Assembly (NCBI GenBank): GCA_030531085.1
Contig: JAUNOM010000029.1
Span: 1 to 32,957, forward strand
DNA length: 32,957 nucleotides
Direction: 5' to 3'
From: Prevotellaceae bacterium
Lineage (GTDB): Bacteria > Bacteroidota > Bacteroidia > Bacteroidales > Bacteroidaceae
Part shown: positions 16,533-24,872 of the stretch, piece after piece
How positions within the stretch are numbered: position 1 is the first letter of the stretch
Layout of the letters: every line of letters begins with the position of its first letter
Notes under the pieces: generated by a model
What the model saw: only the letters and a program-made list of their open reading frames with translations
Database searches by the model: none
Told to the model about the DNA's origin: nothing
Position numbers and translations under genes: made by a program

Positions 16533-17783
16533 ATGACAGGCAGATTAGTTCCGATGCACATATATGTCCTTATGTTGGCAATGGCCTTTGCCTTCCTTGT
16601 CACATCACGGGCGTTTTCGCAGACGCCGGGGGAGGTGGAGAGGCTGGAAAGGCGCGCCATGCGCGGCAATGCGAACGCTTACCATGACCTTGGCATGGCG
16701 TACAAGTATGCTAAATATGGCATGAAGCAGGACTTCGAGAAGGCGTACAGGTACTTCTGCATGGGGGCGGACCGCGGCTCCGTGTGGTGCATCTATGCCA
16801 AGGGGTATATGCTGTATAAGGGACTGGGCTGCAAGCAGGACTACAGGAAGGCGGTGAAGTGCTTCAAGTCCGCCGCCGCACGCCGCAACAGCCCGTCGAT
16901 GTATATGCTGGGGCTTTGCTACCGCAACGGGTTTGGAGTTGAGAAGAATGCCTCCAAGGCGTATGAATATCTTGAACGCGCCGCCGCCAAGGGCTACAGG
17001 GACGCGCGCGAGGAGCTGGGGCGCAGCAATGAGGAGACTTATCTGCACGAGGCGCTTGGCGGTAAACCCGACTATCTGTATTTCTCGGACGTGATGTCTG
17101 ATGCCTCCGCGGAGGCAAACGATACGGGCATAGTGGCAGGGGACTACCAGGGCTATCTGGTAATGTATGACTGGAGCGGCAAGTTCCTGTTCGGCGAGGA
17201 GCCGCTGTCCATGAGTGTGAGTGGAAAAGGTAATGAAATTGACGGCTTTATGGTTATCGGTGTGGACACGGTGCCCTTCAGTGCGGAGATAAAGGACGGT
17301 AACAGGCTGCGCTTTAAGGACGGCAGTGTGATACTCCGCGAGCGGTATGCGCACAGGCTAAAGGTGAGATACCGTATGGAGGATATGCCGTTCCATGTCA
17401 GTGGCAATAAGATACGCGGCAGGCTCAACCTGTATTCTCTGGGGGCAAAGGAGCCTGAGCGCCCTATGTATTTTGAACTGGTGCGTGATAACGGGACGGA
17501 CAGCGGCGCAGGCGGCAGTCAGCATGACGGTGTTTCCATCACCCCCAATCCCTTCGGCGCAACGTTTACAGCCGCATTTGAGCTTCAGAGTGACGCGGAC
17601 GTGCAGGTGTGGATGTTCAATACGCATGGCATGATGGAGTGGCAGGAGGACATAGGACACCTGAAGCAGGGCCGGCACAGCATAAAATTGTCTCCGGACA
17701 TCAGGCCCGGCAGATACATTATGAACATAAAGGCCGGCCGCCGGAACCTGCATGGAATGATAATAAAGGGGAGGGACGGATGA
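16533..17783 (+). CDS. Secreted Sel1-repeat / YDWSGK-domain protein with type IX-like C-terminal tail
   Basis: This 416-residue protein has a signal peptide at about 1-30 (ending RAFSQ). Residues 47-165 are Sel1 repeats (HDLGMAYKYAKYGMKQD, KGYMLYKGLGCKQDYRKAV, MLGLCYRNGFGVEKN), almost superimposable on those of the 522-residue minus-strand protein. Residues 200-318 repeat its C-terminal domain (VMYDWSGKFLFGEEPLSM, RLNLYSLGAKEPERP). Residues 333-416 are an extra module: SITPNPFGATFTAAFEL, VQVWMFNTHGMMEWQ, LSPDIRPGRYIMNIKAG, which matches the shape of type IX secretion sorting domains (Por secretion tails). The lipocalin-like module is missing and is found instead in the divergently transcribed gene. 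Surface delivery is therefore likely; the activity is unknown. Confidence 0.85.
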   Translation: MTGRLVPMHIYVLMLAMAFAFLVTSRAFSQTPGEVERLERRAMRGNANAYHDLGMAYKYAKYGMKQDFEKAYRYFCMGADRGSVWCIYAKGYMLYKGLGCKQDYRKAVKCFKSAAARRNSPSMYMLGLCYRNGFGVEKNASKAYEYLERAAAKGYRDAREELGRSNEETYLHEALGGKPDYLYFSDVMSDASAEANDTGIVAGDYQGYLVMYDWSGKFLFGEEPLSMSVSGKGNEIDGFMVIGVDTVPFSAEIKDGNRLRFKDGSVILRERYAHRLKVRYRMEDMPFHVSGNKIRGRLNLYSLGAKEPERPMYFELVRDNGTDSGAGGSQHDGVSITPNPFGATFTAAFELQSDADVQVWMFNTHGMMEWQEDIGHLKQGRHSIKLSPDIRPGRYIMNIKAGRRNLHGMIIKGRDG

Positions 17784-17832
17784 TTTTTCTGATGTTCTGA
17801 TTTTGTCGCTGTAAGTATCTGATAACCATGGC

Positions 17833-17937
17833 TTTGTAAAAGCTATCAAATTACCTTGTAATCTCTATCAAATTACACGGTAAAAGCTATCAGATTACTG
17901 GGTAAAAGCTATGCTTTTGCGGCGCTATCTGATAGCA
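17833..17937. repeat. 22-bp-period palindromic array, copy B (4 units plus a partial)
   Basis: The cores are GTAAAAGCTATCAAATTAC (17836-17854), GTAATCTCTATCAAATTAC (17858-17876), GTAAAAGCTATCAGATTAC (17880-17898) and GTAAAAGCTATGCTTTTGC (17902-17920), with 3-bp spacers ctt, acg and tgg. A degenerate last unit with a short perfect palindrome, GCTATCTGATAGC (17924-17936), follows. The array fills most of the gap between the 17783 stop and the 17960 start, ending 22 bp before the flavodoxin/ferredoxin gene. It is made of the same half-sites as copies A and C. The function is unknown. Confidence 0.9.
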
Positions 17938-17959
17938 CTAATTTTTAATATCAAAAACT

Positions 17960-18718
17960 ATGACAATACAACAGATTTTTTTCAGCCCGACAGGTGGCAC
18001 AAAACGTGTCTGCGAGCAGGTGTGTAGAGGTATGAATGGCGTGACAATGGTGACGGACCTGTGCGTTCCCCGTGGACAGATGCGCCTGCCTGTCCTGTCG
18101 GAAGATGACATCGCCGTGATTGCCATGCCCGTATTCGCCGGCCGTGTACCCGCCATTGCCGTGGAACGCTTGCGTATGATTGAGTCAAACAATGCCTTTT
18201 GCGTTTTATTGGCGGTGTATGGTAACCGGAATTATGATGACGCTCTGCTTGAGATGTATGATGTGGCGCGGTCAGAAGGCTTCCGCCCCGTGGCGGCCAT
18301 AGCGGCGGTGGCGGAGCATAGCATAGCGAGGGTGTACGCCGCTGGCAGGCCTGATGCGGCGGACTGTGAGGAACTGGCGGCTTATGGCCGTGAGATTATG
18401 GGACGCCTGGGGGACGGTGTGCCTCCCGTGGGGCTTGACATACCCGGTAACCGCCCGTATAAGGCGGCCAATGTCGGGCCGTTTCCAGAAGCGGATGAGC
18501 GGTGCACCGCCTGTGGACTGTGTGCCGTGCAGTGTCCTGCAGGGGCTATTCCTGTTACAGATCTGAGGACTATGGACCGTAATACCTGTGTGTCGTGTAT
18601 GCGCTGTGTGGCAGTCTGTCCGGCAGGCGCGAGGGGCATTGGCGCTCTTCGGGACTTTGTCACCGAGAGGTTGAGGCCGCTGTGCTCCGAAAGGCGGGGG
18701 AATGTGTTGGTGGTTTAG
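17960..18718 (+). CDS. Flavodoxin - two [4Fe-4S] ferredoxin fusion (EFR1-like)
   Basis: This 252-residue cytoplasmic redox protein has a flavodoxin-like N-terminal part (about 1-165) with the FMN phosphate-binding loop FSPTGGTKRV (8-17). Residues 180-225 are a bacterial ferredoxin-type domain with two complete cluster motifs: Cys182, 185, 188, 192 followed by Pro, and Cys210, 213, 216, 220 followed by Pro. It should pass electrons between FMN and iron-sulfur clusters; the partner cannot be inferred, as no neighbouring oxidoreductase is seen. The gene stands alone, 22 bp after the repeat array. GC is high, unlike the AT-rich upstream gap. The antisense remnant gene overlaps its final bases. 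Confidence 0.9.
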   Translation: MTIQQIFFSPTGGTKRVCEQVCRGMNGVTMVTDLCVPRGQMRLPVLSEDDIAVIAMPVFAGRVPAIAVERLRMIESNNAFCVLLAVYGNRNYDDALLEMYDVARSEGFRPVAAIAAVAEHSIARVYAAGRPDAADCEELAAYGREIMGRLGDGVPPVGLDIPGNRPYKAANVGPFPEADERCTACGLCAVQCPAGAIPVTDLRTMDRNTCVSCMRCVAVCPAGARGIGALRDFVTERLRPLCSERRGNVLVV

Positions 18719-18957
18719 TGGTTTTGTCGTTTGGTTGTTTTGTTGTTTGGTTGGCAGTCAGTCCGTTTTGGCGTGACTTGATGCCGTCTGTCAGAGCTTA
18801 TTTTCCAGCAGATCCGCGGCCTCTCGCTGTCCATGCCCACGGGGGTGGGCAGCTGTTCGCAGGTAAGGCTGCAGAGAGAGCGGCCGGCCCACGATGGCAG
18901 GGAGGTGATGCAGAGCAGCAGGGCGGTGGCAGCAAGGAAGTTTCTTAGTGTTGGCAT
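18715..18957 (-). pseudogene. 5' remnant of an alpha-L-rhamnosidase-like gene (GH78)
   Basis: This 80-codon minus-strand frame starts with a good signal peptide (MPTLRNFLAATALLLCITSL then PSWA). It continues SLTCEQLPTPVGMDSERPRI and CWKISSDRRHQ, which is the usual opening of Bacteroidetes GH78 rhamnosidases (pattern L-x-C/T-E-x-L-x-x-P-x-G-(I/M)-D-x-x-x-P-R-x-x-W-x-(I/L)-x-S-D-x-R). After about residue 58 the similarity ends in low-complexity sequence (QPNNKTTKRQNH), and the frame stops inside the end of the flavodoxin gene. The roughly 700-residue catalytic part is absent. This is read as a truncated relic, not an active gene; a small secreted protein cannot be excluded. Confidence 0.6.
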
Positions 18958-19222
18958 AATGTGGAGGGATGGTTAAGAACGTGTGTTGTCAGTGTAAGGA
19001 CAGACCGTTATGGTGGCGGTCTGGTGCAAAGTTACGAAAAAAAATGGATATGGCAGCCCTTTTCTTTGTGGAAAGTGGGGTGGGAGCCCTGTTTTGTTGA
19101 AATTGTAAACGTAACTTAAAAAATGCCCTTTTGCCCATAATTTGTATAATAAATTAGGAAAAACGTGCTGTTTTCAAGAATTTATGATTAATTTTGCAGG
19201 TGATTTCGAAATTATTTGTTTT
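18958..19222. other. Intergenic region upstream of the DUF6242 operon
   Basis: This is 265 bp of mostly noncoding sequence. It contains a minus-strand TAACTTTG (19027-19034) that could once have been the -7 box of the remnant rhamnosidase gene, an A-run (19036-19044), and the plus-strand -7-like TAATTTTG at 19189-19196. No gene is seen. Confidence 0.6.
19189..19196 (+). promoter_or_regulatory. Possible -7 box for the envelope gene run
   Basis: TAATTTTG matches TAnnTTTG and lies 26 bp before the ATG at 19223. The -33 position has no TTTG, so this is moderate evidence only. Confidence 0.45.
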
Positions 19223-20662
19223 ATGACATTGAAAAAAACTCTACCGCTGATTGTTGCGGCTGTGGTGGCTCTGTGCTCGTCATGCCTAAGCAATGACAAT
19301 GAGATTGTGACATACGAAGACGCTGCTGTGACCTCGTTCCGCCTGGGATCAGTCAGGTGCTATCGCACGGTGAAGGCTAAGAGTGGCGAGGACAGCACAT
19401 ATTCCTTCTCGTATTCGGCCACTTCAACGCCTGTATACATAGACCAGATAGGACGGCGGATATATAATGCGGACTCACTTGTGGTGGGGACGGACCTGTC
19501 AAGGGTGCTTGTCACCATTGGGACAAAGAGCAATAGCGTGGTGAGGCTGAAGAGCCTGACGGGTGAAGGCTGGGAACTGTACTCCACAAGCGACTCCATA
19601 GACTTGTCGCAGCCGCGTGTGATGCGTGTCACATCCAGTGACGGGCAGTATAATTGTGACTATACAGTGGATATAGTGGCGCACAGGGAGTATGCGGATT
19701 CATTCTCATGGAGCCGTATGCCTGATGACGCTGCTGTCGCAACCTTTGTGAATATGCGGTCAGCACAGGCCGGTGGGGCGCTGTATCTGTTGGGACAGAC
19801 TGCCGACGGGACTGTTACTCTGCTGCGTTCCGCTGACGGTGGAGGGACGTGGACGGCGTGTGCCGCTCCCGTTGCCGACATGACAGGGGCGACAATGGCG
19901 GGTGTTGACGGAAAGTTGCTGGTGCTTGTGTCAGGTGACATATACGCCACAGAGGACGGAGAGCAGTGGGAACCGGCCGTGACACCTGACGTGGCGCTGC
20001 GGAGTATCATTGGCGGCAGCCGCAGTGAGCTGTATGCCATCGGTGCTGAAGGAAGGATAATGGTGTCCCGTGACATGGGACTGACATGGATAGCGGACGA
20101 TATGGAGAGTATGGAGTATGTGGACAACACACCGCTGCTGCCTGCGACGGACGTCAGTGTCATCGTTACTCCGACACGTACCAACAGCGATGTGAGCCGT
20201 GTGACGGTGGTTGCGAACAAGGAGTACACGGGTGCGGACGACAAGCACACCACGGCTGTGGTGTGGAACAAGGTGGTGGACGCTATGGAGCCGCAGGCGT
20301 GGACATACACCAATGTGGCATGGGACAACTATGAGTACACCCTGCCAAGGATGGAGGGACTTTCCGCCGTGGCGTACGCTGACGGTATCATGGCTATTGG
20401 TGGCACGCCGGTGAACAACGGCGCCGCGCCATATTCCAGAATGTACTACTCGCCGGACCTTGGCGCCACGTGGCACACGCAGCAGAGCATGAATGTGCCC
20501 GTGGGATTTGAGAGGATGAAGGCCGCCACGATAGTGACAGACGGTAATGGATACATATATCTAATAGGTTCTGACCCGCAGGCTTCCGGTGACCGCTGCA
20601 TGATATGGCGTGGGAAGCAGAACAAGGTGATGTGGCAGAATCCGCAGAAGTATTTTGAATAA
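19223..20662 (+). CDS. DUF6242-like outer-envelope lipoprotein
   Basis: The reading frame opens at 19142, but the sensible start is the ATG at 19223 (479 residues), which gives a signal peptide MTLKKTLPLIVAAVVALCSS followed by Cys21 for lipidation. The next region (about 22-160) has the strand-rich DUF6242 N-terminal pattern (AAVTSFRLGSVRCYRT, TPVYIDQIGRRIYNAD, MRVTSSDGQYNCDYTVDIV). Residues about 175-479 look like a beta-propeller built from sialidase/BNR-type repeats (LLRSADGGGTWTACA, MVSRDMGLTWIADD, YYSPDLGATWHTQQS). It leads the conserved run with the barrel protein, uppS and bamA, suggesting an envelope role. The actual function is not known. Confidence 0.85.
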   Translation: MTLKKTLPLIVAAVVALCSSCLSNDNEIVTYEDAAVTSFRLGSVRCYRTVKAKSGEDSTYSFSYSATSTPVYIDQIGRRIYNADSLVVGTDLSRVLVTIGTKSNSVVRLKSLTGEGWELYSTSDSIDLSQPRVMRVTSSDGQYNCDYTVDIVAHREYADSFSWSRMPDDAAVATFVNMRSAQAGGALYLLGQTADGTVTLLRSADGGGTWTACAAPVADMTGATMAGVDGKLLVLVSGDIYATEDGEQWEPAVTPDVALRSIIGGSRSELYAIGAEGRIMVSRDMGLTWIADDMESMEYVDNTPLLPATDVSVIVTPTRTNSDVSRVTVVANKEYTGADDKHTTAVVWNKVVDAMEPQAWTYTNVAWDNYEYTLPRMEGLSAVAYADGIMAIGGTPVNNGAAPYSRMYYSPDLGATWHTQQSMNVPVGFERMKAATIVTDGNGYIYLIGSDPQASGDRCMIWRGKQNKVMWQNPQKYFE

Positions 20663-20682
20663 GTAAAGACAACTCGCTGTAC

Positions 20683-21429
20683 GTGCGTATACATAATATA
20701 TTATATATAAGGTTAACGGCTGTGATGTTCATGCTGTCTGTAGTGACGGTGGGGCTGAGGGCGCAGGACGATGTGGAGTACCGCATGGAGATAGGTGCCG
20801 GAGTGGGTGCCGTAGCATACCAGGGGGACTTCAATGACGGACTGTTCACAGGTATGCAGCCGTCTGGAGCGCTGGTGTTCAGAGCCATACTCAACCCGTA
20901 TATGGCGGTGAGGGTGTCGGCGATGTACACACAGGTGAAGGGAGACCTTGCCAATGTGAGCACTGTTTATCCCGATCTTGCGAACAGTGGCTACTCCTTC
21001 AAGAACTCGCTGGGAGACCTTTCCGCCACATACGAGTACAATTTCCTGCCATACGGCACAGGACATGAGTACCGTGGAGCCAAGCGTCTCACGCCGTTTA
21101 TATCCTTGGGCATCGGCATGACGTACGTTAAATGCAAGGATGGCAGGTGGGACTATTCCGCGGCAGAGCCGTACAGCAGTTCAAAGAGTGCGGTGACGGC
21201 CAACGTTCCGATTGGTGTCGGGGTGAAGTACAGGATGGGTGACCGCCTGAACCTGTCGCTGGACTGGCAGATGCACTTCACGCTCACGGACTATGTGGAC
21301 TCTGTCAAGGACCCGTACCACATAGGCAGCTCCGGATTGTTTAAGAATACCGACTGCTATTCAGCGCTGACGCTGGCGCTGACGTACAGCTTCTCGGCCA
21401 AATGTTCTAATTGTCAAAAAGATAGATAA
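20683..21429 (+). CDS. Outer membrane beta-barrel protein (DUF6089-like)
   Basis: This 248-residue protein is read from a GTG at 20683, with a signal peptide through about residue 28 (GLRAQ). An ATG at 20725 would leave only a 14-residue signal, so the GTG is preferred. The mature part alternates hydrophobic strands and turns typical of an 8-10 strand barrel ([64 protein letters not shown]). The GDF opening and LTPFISLG match the DUF6089 family found just upstream of uppS in Bacteroidales. It ends 10 bp before uppS. A Cys pair close to the C-terminus (CSNC) is slightly odd for a barrel protein. Confidence 0.85.
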   Translation: MRIHNILYIRLTAVMFMLSVVTVGLRAQDDVEYRMEIGAGVGAVAYQGDFNDGLFTGMQPSGALVFRAILNPYMAVRVSAMYTQVKGDLANVSTVYPDLANSGYSFKNSLGDLSATYEYNFLPYGTGHEYRGAKRLTPFISLGIGMTYVKCKDGRWDYSAAEPYSSSKSAVTANVPIGVGVKYRMGDRLNLSLDWQMHFTLTDYVDSVKDPYHIGSSGLFKNTDCYSALTLALTYSFSAKCSNCQKDR

Positions 21430-21439
21430 TAATATAAAG

Positions 21440-22186
21440 ATGATAGATCCTAATCGTATTCCACAACATATCGCCATCATTATGGATGGCAACGGCCGTT
21501 GGGCCACAGAGCGCGGCAAGCCACGCAGTTACGGACACGCCGCTGGCACGGACACAATACGCAGTGTTACCGCTGACTGTGTGCGTCTCGGAGTGAAGTA
21601 TCTCACACTGTACGCCTTCTCAACAGAGAACTGGAACCGTCCCGCAGAGGAGGTGGCGGCACTGATGGACCTTGTGCTTACACAGCTGACAAACGAGATT
21701 TTCGACAAGAATAATGTGCGTTTCCGGGTGATAGGCGATATGTCGCAAATGCCCGAGGCCGTGCAGAAGCGTCTGCGTGACACCGAGGAGCACACCGCAA
21801 GCTATGACCGCATGACGGTTGTGGTTGCCTTGAGCTACTCATCACGTTGGGAGATTACGGACGCTACACGCCGTATCGCGGAGAAAGTGAGGAACGGGGA
21901 GATGAAACCGGAGGATATCTGTGAGGATACAGTGTCACAGCACCTTAACACATGGTTCATGCCAGACCCGGATCTGCTGATACGTACAGGGGGAGAGCTG
22001 CGCATATCCAACTATCTGCTGTGGCAGATAGCGTATGCGGAACTGTATTTCACACCAGTATACTGGCCGGACTTCAACAATGACAATCTGCTGGAGGCTG
22101 TGGAATATTATCAGTCAAAGCAGAGACGCTTTGGAAAGACAGAGGAACAGATTGAGGCCGAGGAGCTGTTGAAGGCTAAAAAGTAA
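21440..22186 (+). CDS. uppS: Isoprenyl transferase (undecaprenyl diphosphate synthase)
   Basis: This 248-residue cis-prenyltransferase condenses isopentenyl diphosphate onto farnesyl diphosphate to give undecaprenyl diphosphate, the lipid carrier for peptidoglycan and O-antigen. [18 protein letters not shown] holds the catalytic Asp and the diphosphate-binding motif (residues about 8-25), followed by [48 protein letters not shown] and [13 protein letters not shown], all family blocks. It is cytoplasmic and membrane-associated. It lies between the barrel gene and bamA with short gaps (10 and 21 bp), consistent with one transcript. Confidence 0.97.
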   Translation: MIDPNRIPQHIAIIMDGNGRWATERGKPRSYGHAAGTDTIRSVTADCVRLGVKYLTLYAFSTENWNRPAEEVAALMDLVLTQLTNEIFDKNNVRFRVIGDMSQMPEAVQKRLRDTEEHTASYDRMTVVVALSYSSRWEITDATRRIAEKVRNGEMKPEDICEDTVSQHLNTWFMPDPDLLIRTGGELRISNYLLWQIAYAELYFTPVYWPDFNNDNLLEAVEYYQSKQRRFGKTEEQIEAEELLKAKK

Positions 22187-22207
22187 AATAATCACAAGAA
22201 AGATTAT

Positions 22208-24829
22208 ATGTCATTAAGTAAAAACATTGTTCTGACAATGACTCTCCTGATGTGCACCATAGCGACTGTGGCGCAGGAGAAGATTGTGAACCCGGACATA
22301 TCATATTCATCAAAGGTGCGTATGTGTACCATTGCGGCCATAAACGTGAGCGGTGTGGACGATTATGAGGACTATATGCTGACCAGTATTTCCGGACTTT
22401 CGGTGGGACAGGAGATTAGTCTGCCGGGCACGGAGATTACTGATGCCGTGAAACGTTACTGGAAACACGGCCTGTTCTCTGACGTAAAGATTGCGGCAGA
22501 CTCCATAGTGGCCGACTCTGTGTATCTGCACATATACCTAAAGACACGTCCGCGTGTCAGTACCATAAACTACTACGGTGTTAGCAAGAAGGGTGAGCGC
22601 ACGGATTTGGAGCAGAAACTCGGACTGCTTAAGGGCTCTCAGATTACTCCTAACATGATTGCAAGGGCCAAACTGCTTGCCCAGAACTACTTTGAGGGTA
22701 AGGGTTTCAAGAACGCGGAGGTCAATATAAGGCAGAGGGATGATGTGGCGGAGAAGAACCATGTGATACTTGATGTGGAGGTGGACAAGAAGGAGAAGAT
22801 AAAGGTGAAGCACATCTTCATTGAAGGTAACAAGGAACTGTCGGCAAAGAAGATACACGGCGGAATGTTCTCAAAGGGTGCTCTGCAGAATATCAATGAG
22901 GTCAACAAGATAAATAATATATTCAAGAAGAAGAAGTTCACTCCCGAACGCCTTGAGGAGGACAAGCAGAACCTGCTGAAGCTGTACAATGAGCTGGGTT
23001 ACCGTGACGCTCTGGTGCTGTGGGACAGCGTTGCGCCATACGATGACAAGCACGTTGATGTGTATCTGAGGGTGCATGAGGGACAGAAATACTACATACG
23101 CAACATAACATGGGCAGGTAATACAGTGTACAGTACCGATATGCTTGCGCGTATGCTTACGATGAAGAAGGGTGATGTGTACAACAGGACGCTTCTGAAC
23201 AAAAGACTTAAGGATGACGAGGATGCCGTGGGCAACGCCTATTGGGACCATGGCTATTTGTTCTATGACCTTAATCCCGTGGAGATAAACGTCGTTGGCG
23301 ACAGCATAGACCTTGAGATGCGCATACGTGAAGGACCACAGGCCCATATATCTCATGTGCGTATCAACGGTAATACCAGACTGTATGAGAAGGTGGTGCG
23401 CCGTGAGCTGCGTGTAAAACCGGGTGATCTGTTCTCCAAGACATCACTGCAGCGCTCAGCACGTGAGATTGGTTCCATGGGACACTTTAATGAGGAGAAA
23501 CTGGAACCGGAGATAAGACCGAACGGAGAGGACGGTACTGTGGACATAACATGGAACCTGGAGCAGAAGTCTAACGACCAGGTGGAGTTCTCATTAGGTT
23601 GGGGACAGACGGGTGTCATTGGCCGTATAGGATTAAAACTGAATAACTTCTCAATGGCCAATCTGTTCCGCAGGGATAAGGAACACCGTGGAATACTGCC
23701 GATAGGCGATGGTGAGACAATGTCACTTGGCGCGCAGACCAACGGTACATACTATCAGTCCTATAACCTGTCATACTCTACGGCGTGGTTTGGAGGTAAG
23801 AGACCGATACAGTTCAGTGTGGGAGTGTTCTACTCTAAGCAGACTGACGTGAACTCAAACTATTATAATTCCAGCTGGTATAATAACTATAACTACTATG
23901 CCGGTGGTTACGGATACTATAATAACTATTCTTCATACGAGAACTATTATGATCCGGACAAGTATGTACAGCTTCTTGGCGGCTCCATTGGCTGGGGAAA
24001 GCGTCTCAGATGGCCTGATGACTACTTCACACTTATGGCTAATGTCTCATATACCCGCTATATGCTGAAGAACTGGAACTACTTCCTTGTGAGCAATGGC
24101 AACTGTAACAACCTGAATTTTGGACTGACACTGTCCCGCACATCAACAGACAACCAGATGTTCCCACGCACGGGTTCCACGTTCGAGTTCTCCGTTACGG
24201 CCACTCCACCATGGTCTGTGTTCAGTAATAAGGACTATGAGCATCTTGCAACAGACTACAACTCCTCTACGTTCGCGGCAGAACAGCAGGAGAAGTACCG
24301 CTGGATTGAGTACCATAAGTGGAAGTTCAAGTCCAAGACATACACGGCCCTTTCAAGCGCTCCAAAGTGTTTTGTAATCATGACACGTGCCGAGCTTGGC
24401 ATACTTGGCTCTTACAACTCGCACAACAAGTCACCGTTCGAGACATTCTACATGGGCGGTGACGGTATGTCCGGATACTCCAGCAGCTATGCGGAGGAGA
24501 CTATCGGACTGCGAGGATATGAGAACGGCTCTCTGACACCATACGGAAATTCCGGATATGCCTATGACCGCTTCTCCGTAGAGCTGCGCTATCCGTTCAT
24601 GCTTGGCTCCACCATCATCTATGGTCTGGGCTTTGCCGAGGCGGGAAACGCATGGAATGACACCGCAAAGTTCAATCCGTTCGACATGAAACGTTCCGCC
24701 GGACTGGGTGTCCGCATATTCCTGCCAATGGTAGGACTGATGGGACTGGACTGGGCGTATGGCTTTGACAAGGTATACGGTACCAAGGGCGGCAGCAATT
24801 TCCACTTCATCCTTGGACAGGAGTTCTAA
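22208..24829 (+). CDS. bamA: Outer membrane protein assembly factor BamA
   Basis: This 873-residue protein has a signal peptide (to about residue 22, VAQEK), then POTRA repeats over about 25-440 (ISGLSVGQEI, TRPRVSTINYYGVSK, VEVDKKEKIKVKHIFIEGNKELS, YIRNITWAGNTVYST, ISHVRINGNTRLYEKVVRRELRVKPGD). An Omp85 barrel follows from about 455, ending in the usual WAYGFDKV...FHFILGQEF with a terminal Phe. It inserts barrel proteins into the outer membrane. A Tyr/Asn-rich segment at about 551-582 lies within an early barrel loop and is longer than I would expect. It is followed after 43 bp by three ompH-type periplasmic chaperone genes. Confidence 0.96.
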   Translation: MSLSKNIVLTMTLLMCTIATVAQEKIVNPDISYSSKVRMCTIAAINVSGVDDYEDYMLTSISGLSVGQEISLPGTEITDAVKRYWKHGLFSDVKIAADSIVADSVYLHIYLKTRPRVSTINYYGVSKKGERTDLEQKLGLLKGSQITPNMIARAKLLAQNYFEGKGFKNAEVNIRQRDDVAEKNHVILDVEVDKKEKIKVKHIFIEGNKELSAKKIHGGMFSKGALQNINEVNKINNIFKKKKFTPERLEEDKQNLLKLYNELGYRDALVLWDSVAPYDDKHVDVYLRVHEGQKYYIRNITWAGNTVYSTDMLARMLTMKKGDVYNRTLLNKRLKDDEDAVGNAYWDHGYLFYDLNPVEINVVGDSIDLEMRIREGPQAHISHVRINGNTRLYEKVVRRELRVKPGDLFSKTSLQRSAREIGSMGHFNEEKLEPEIRPNGEDGTVDITWNLEQKSNDQVEFSLGWGQTGVIGRIGLKLNNFSMANLFRRDKEHRGILPIGDGETMSLGAQTNGTYYQSYNLSYSTAWFGGKRPIQFSVGVFYSKQTDVNSNYYNSSWYNNYNYYAGGYGYYNNYSSYENYYDPDKYVQLLGGSIGWGKRLRWPDDYFTLMANVSYTRYMLKNWNYFLVSNGNCNNLNFGLTLSRTSTDNQMFPRTGSTFEFSVTATPPWSVFSNKDYEHLATDYNSSTFAAEQQEKYRWIEYHKWKFKSKTYTALSSAPKCFVIMTRAELGILGSYNSHNKSPFETFYMGGDGMSGYSSSYAEETIGLRGYENGSLTPYGNSGYAYDRFSVELRYPFMLGSTIIYGLGFAEAGNAWNDTAKFNPFDMKRSAGLGVRIFLPMVGLMGLDWAYGFDKVYGTKGGSNFHFILGQEF

Positions 24830-24872
24830 ATCTTTGCAGAAATCAATAAACACTATAAAATGTGACACAGCT

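Noticed and set aside
16605-17354. Minus-strand 249-codon open frame
   Set aside because: It is antisense to the Sel1 gene, whose repeats, signal peptide and Shine-Dalgarno mark the plus strand as coding.
17833-17937. Mobile element end with terminal inverted repeats
   Set aside because: No transposase gene and no target-site duplication could be seen around any of the three arrays.
19660-20328. Minus-strand 222-codon open frame
   Set aside because: It is antisense to the DUF6242 lipoprotein and Ser/Thr-rich low-complexity; no independent evidence.
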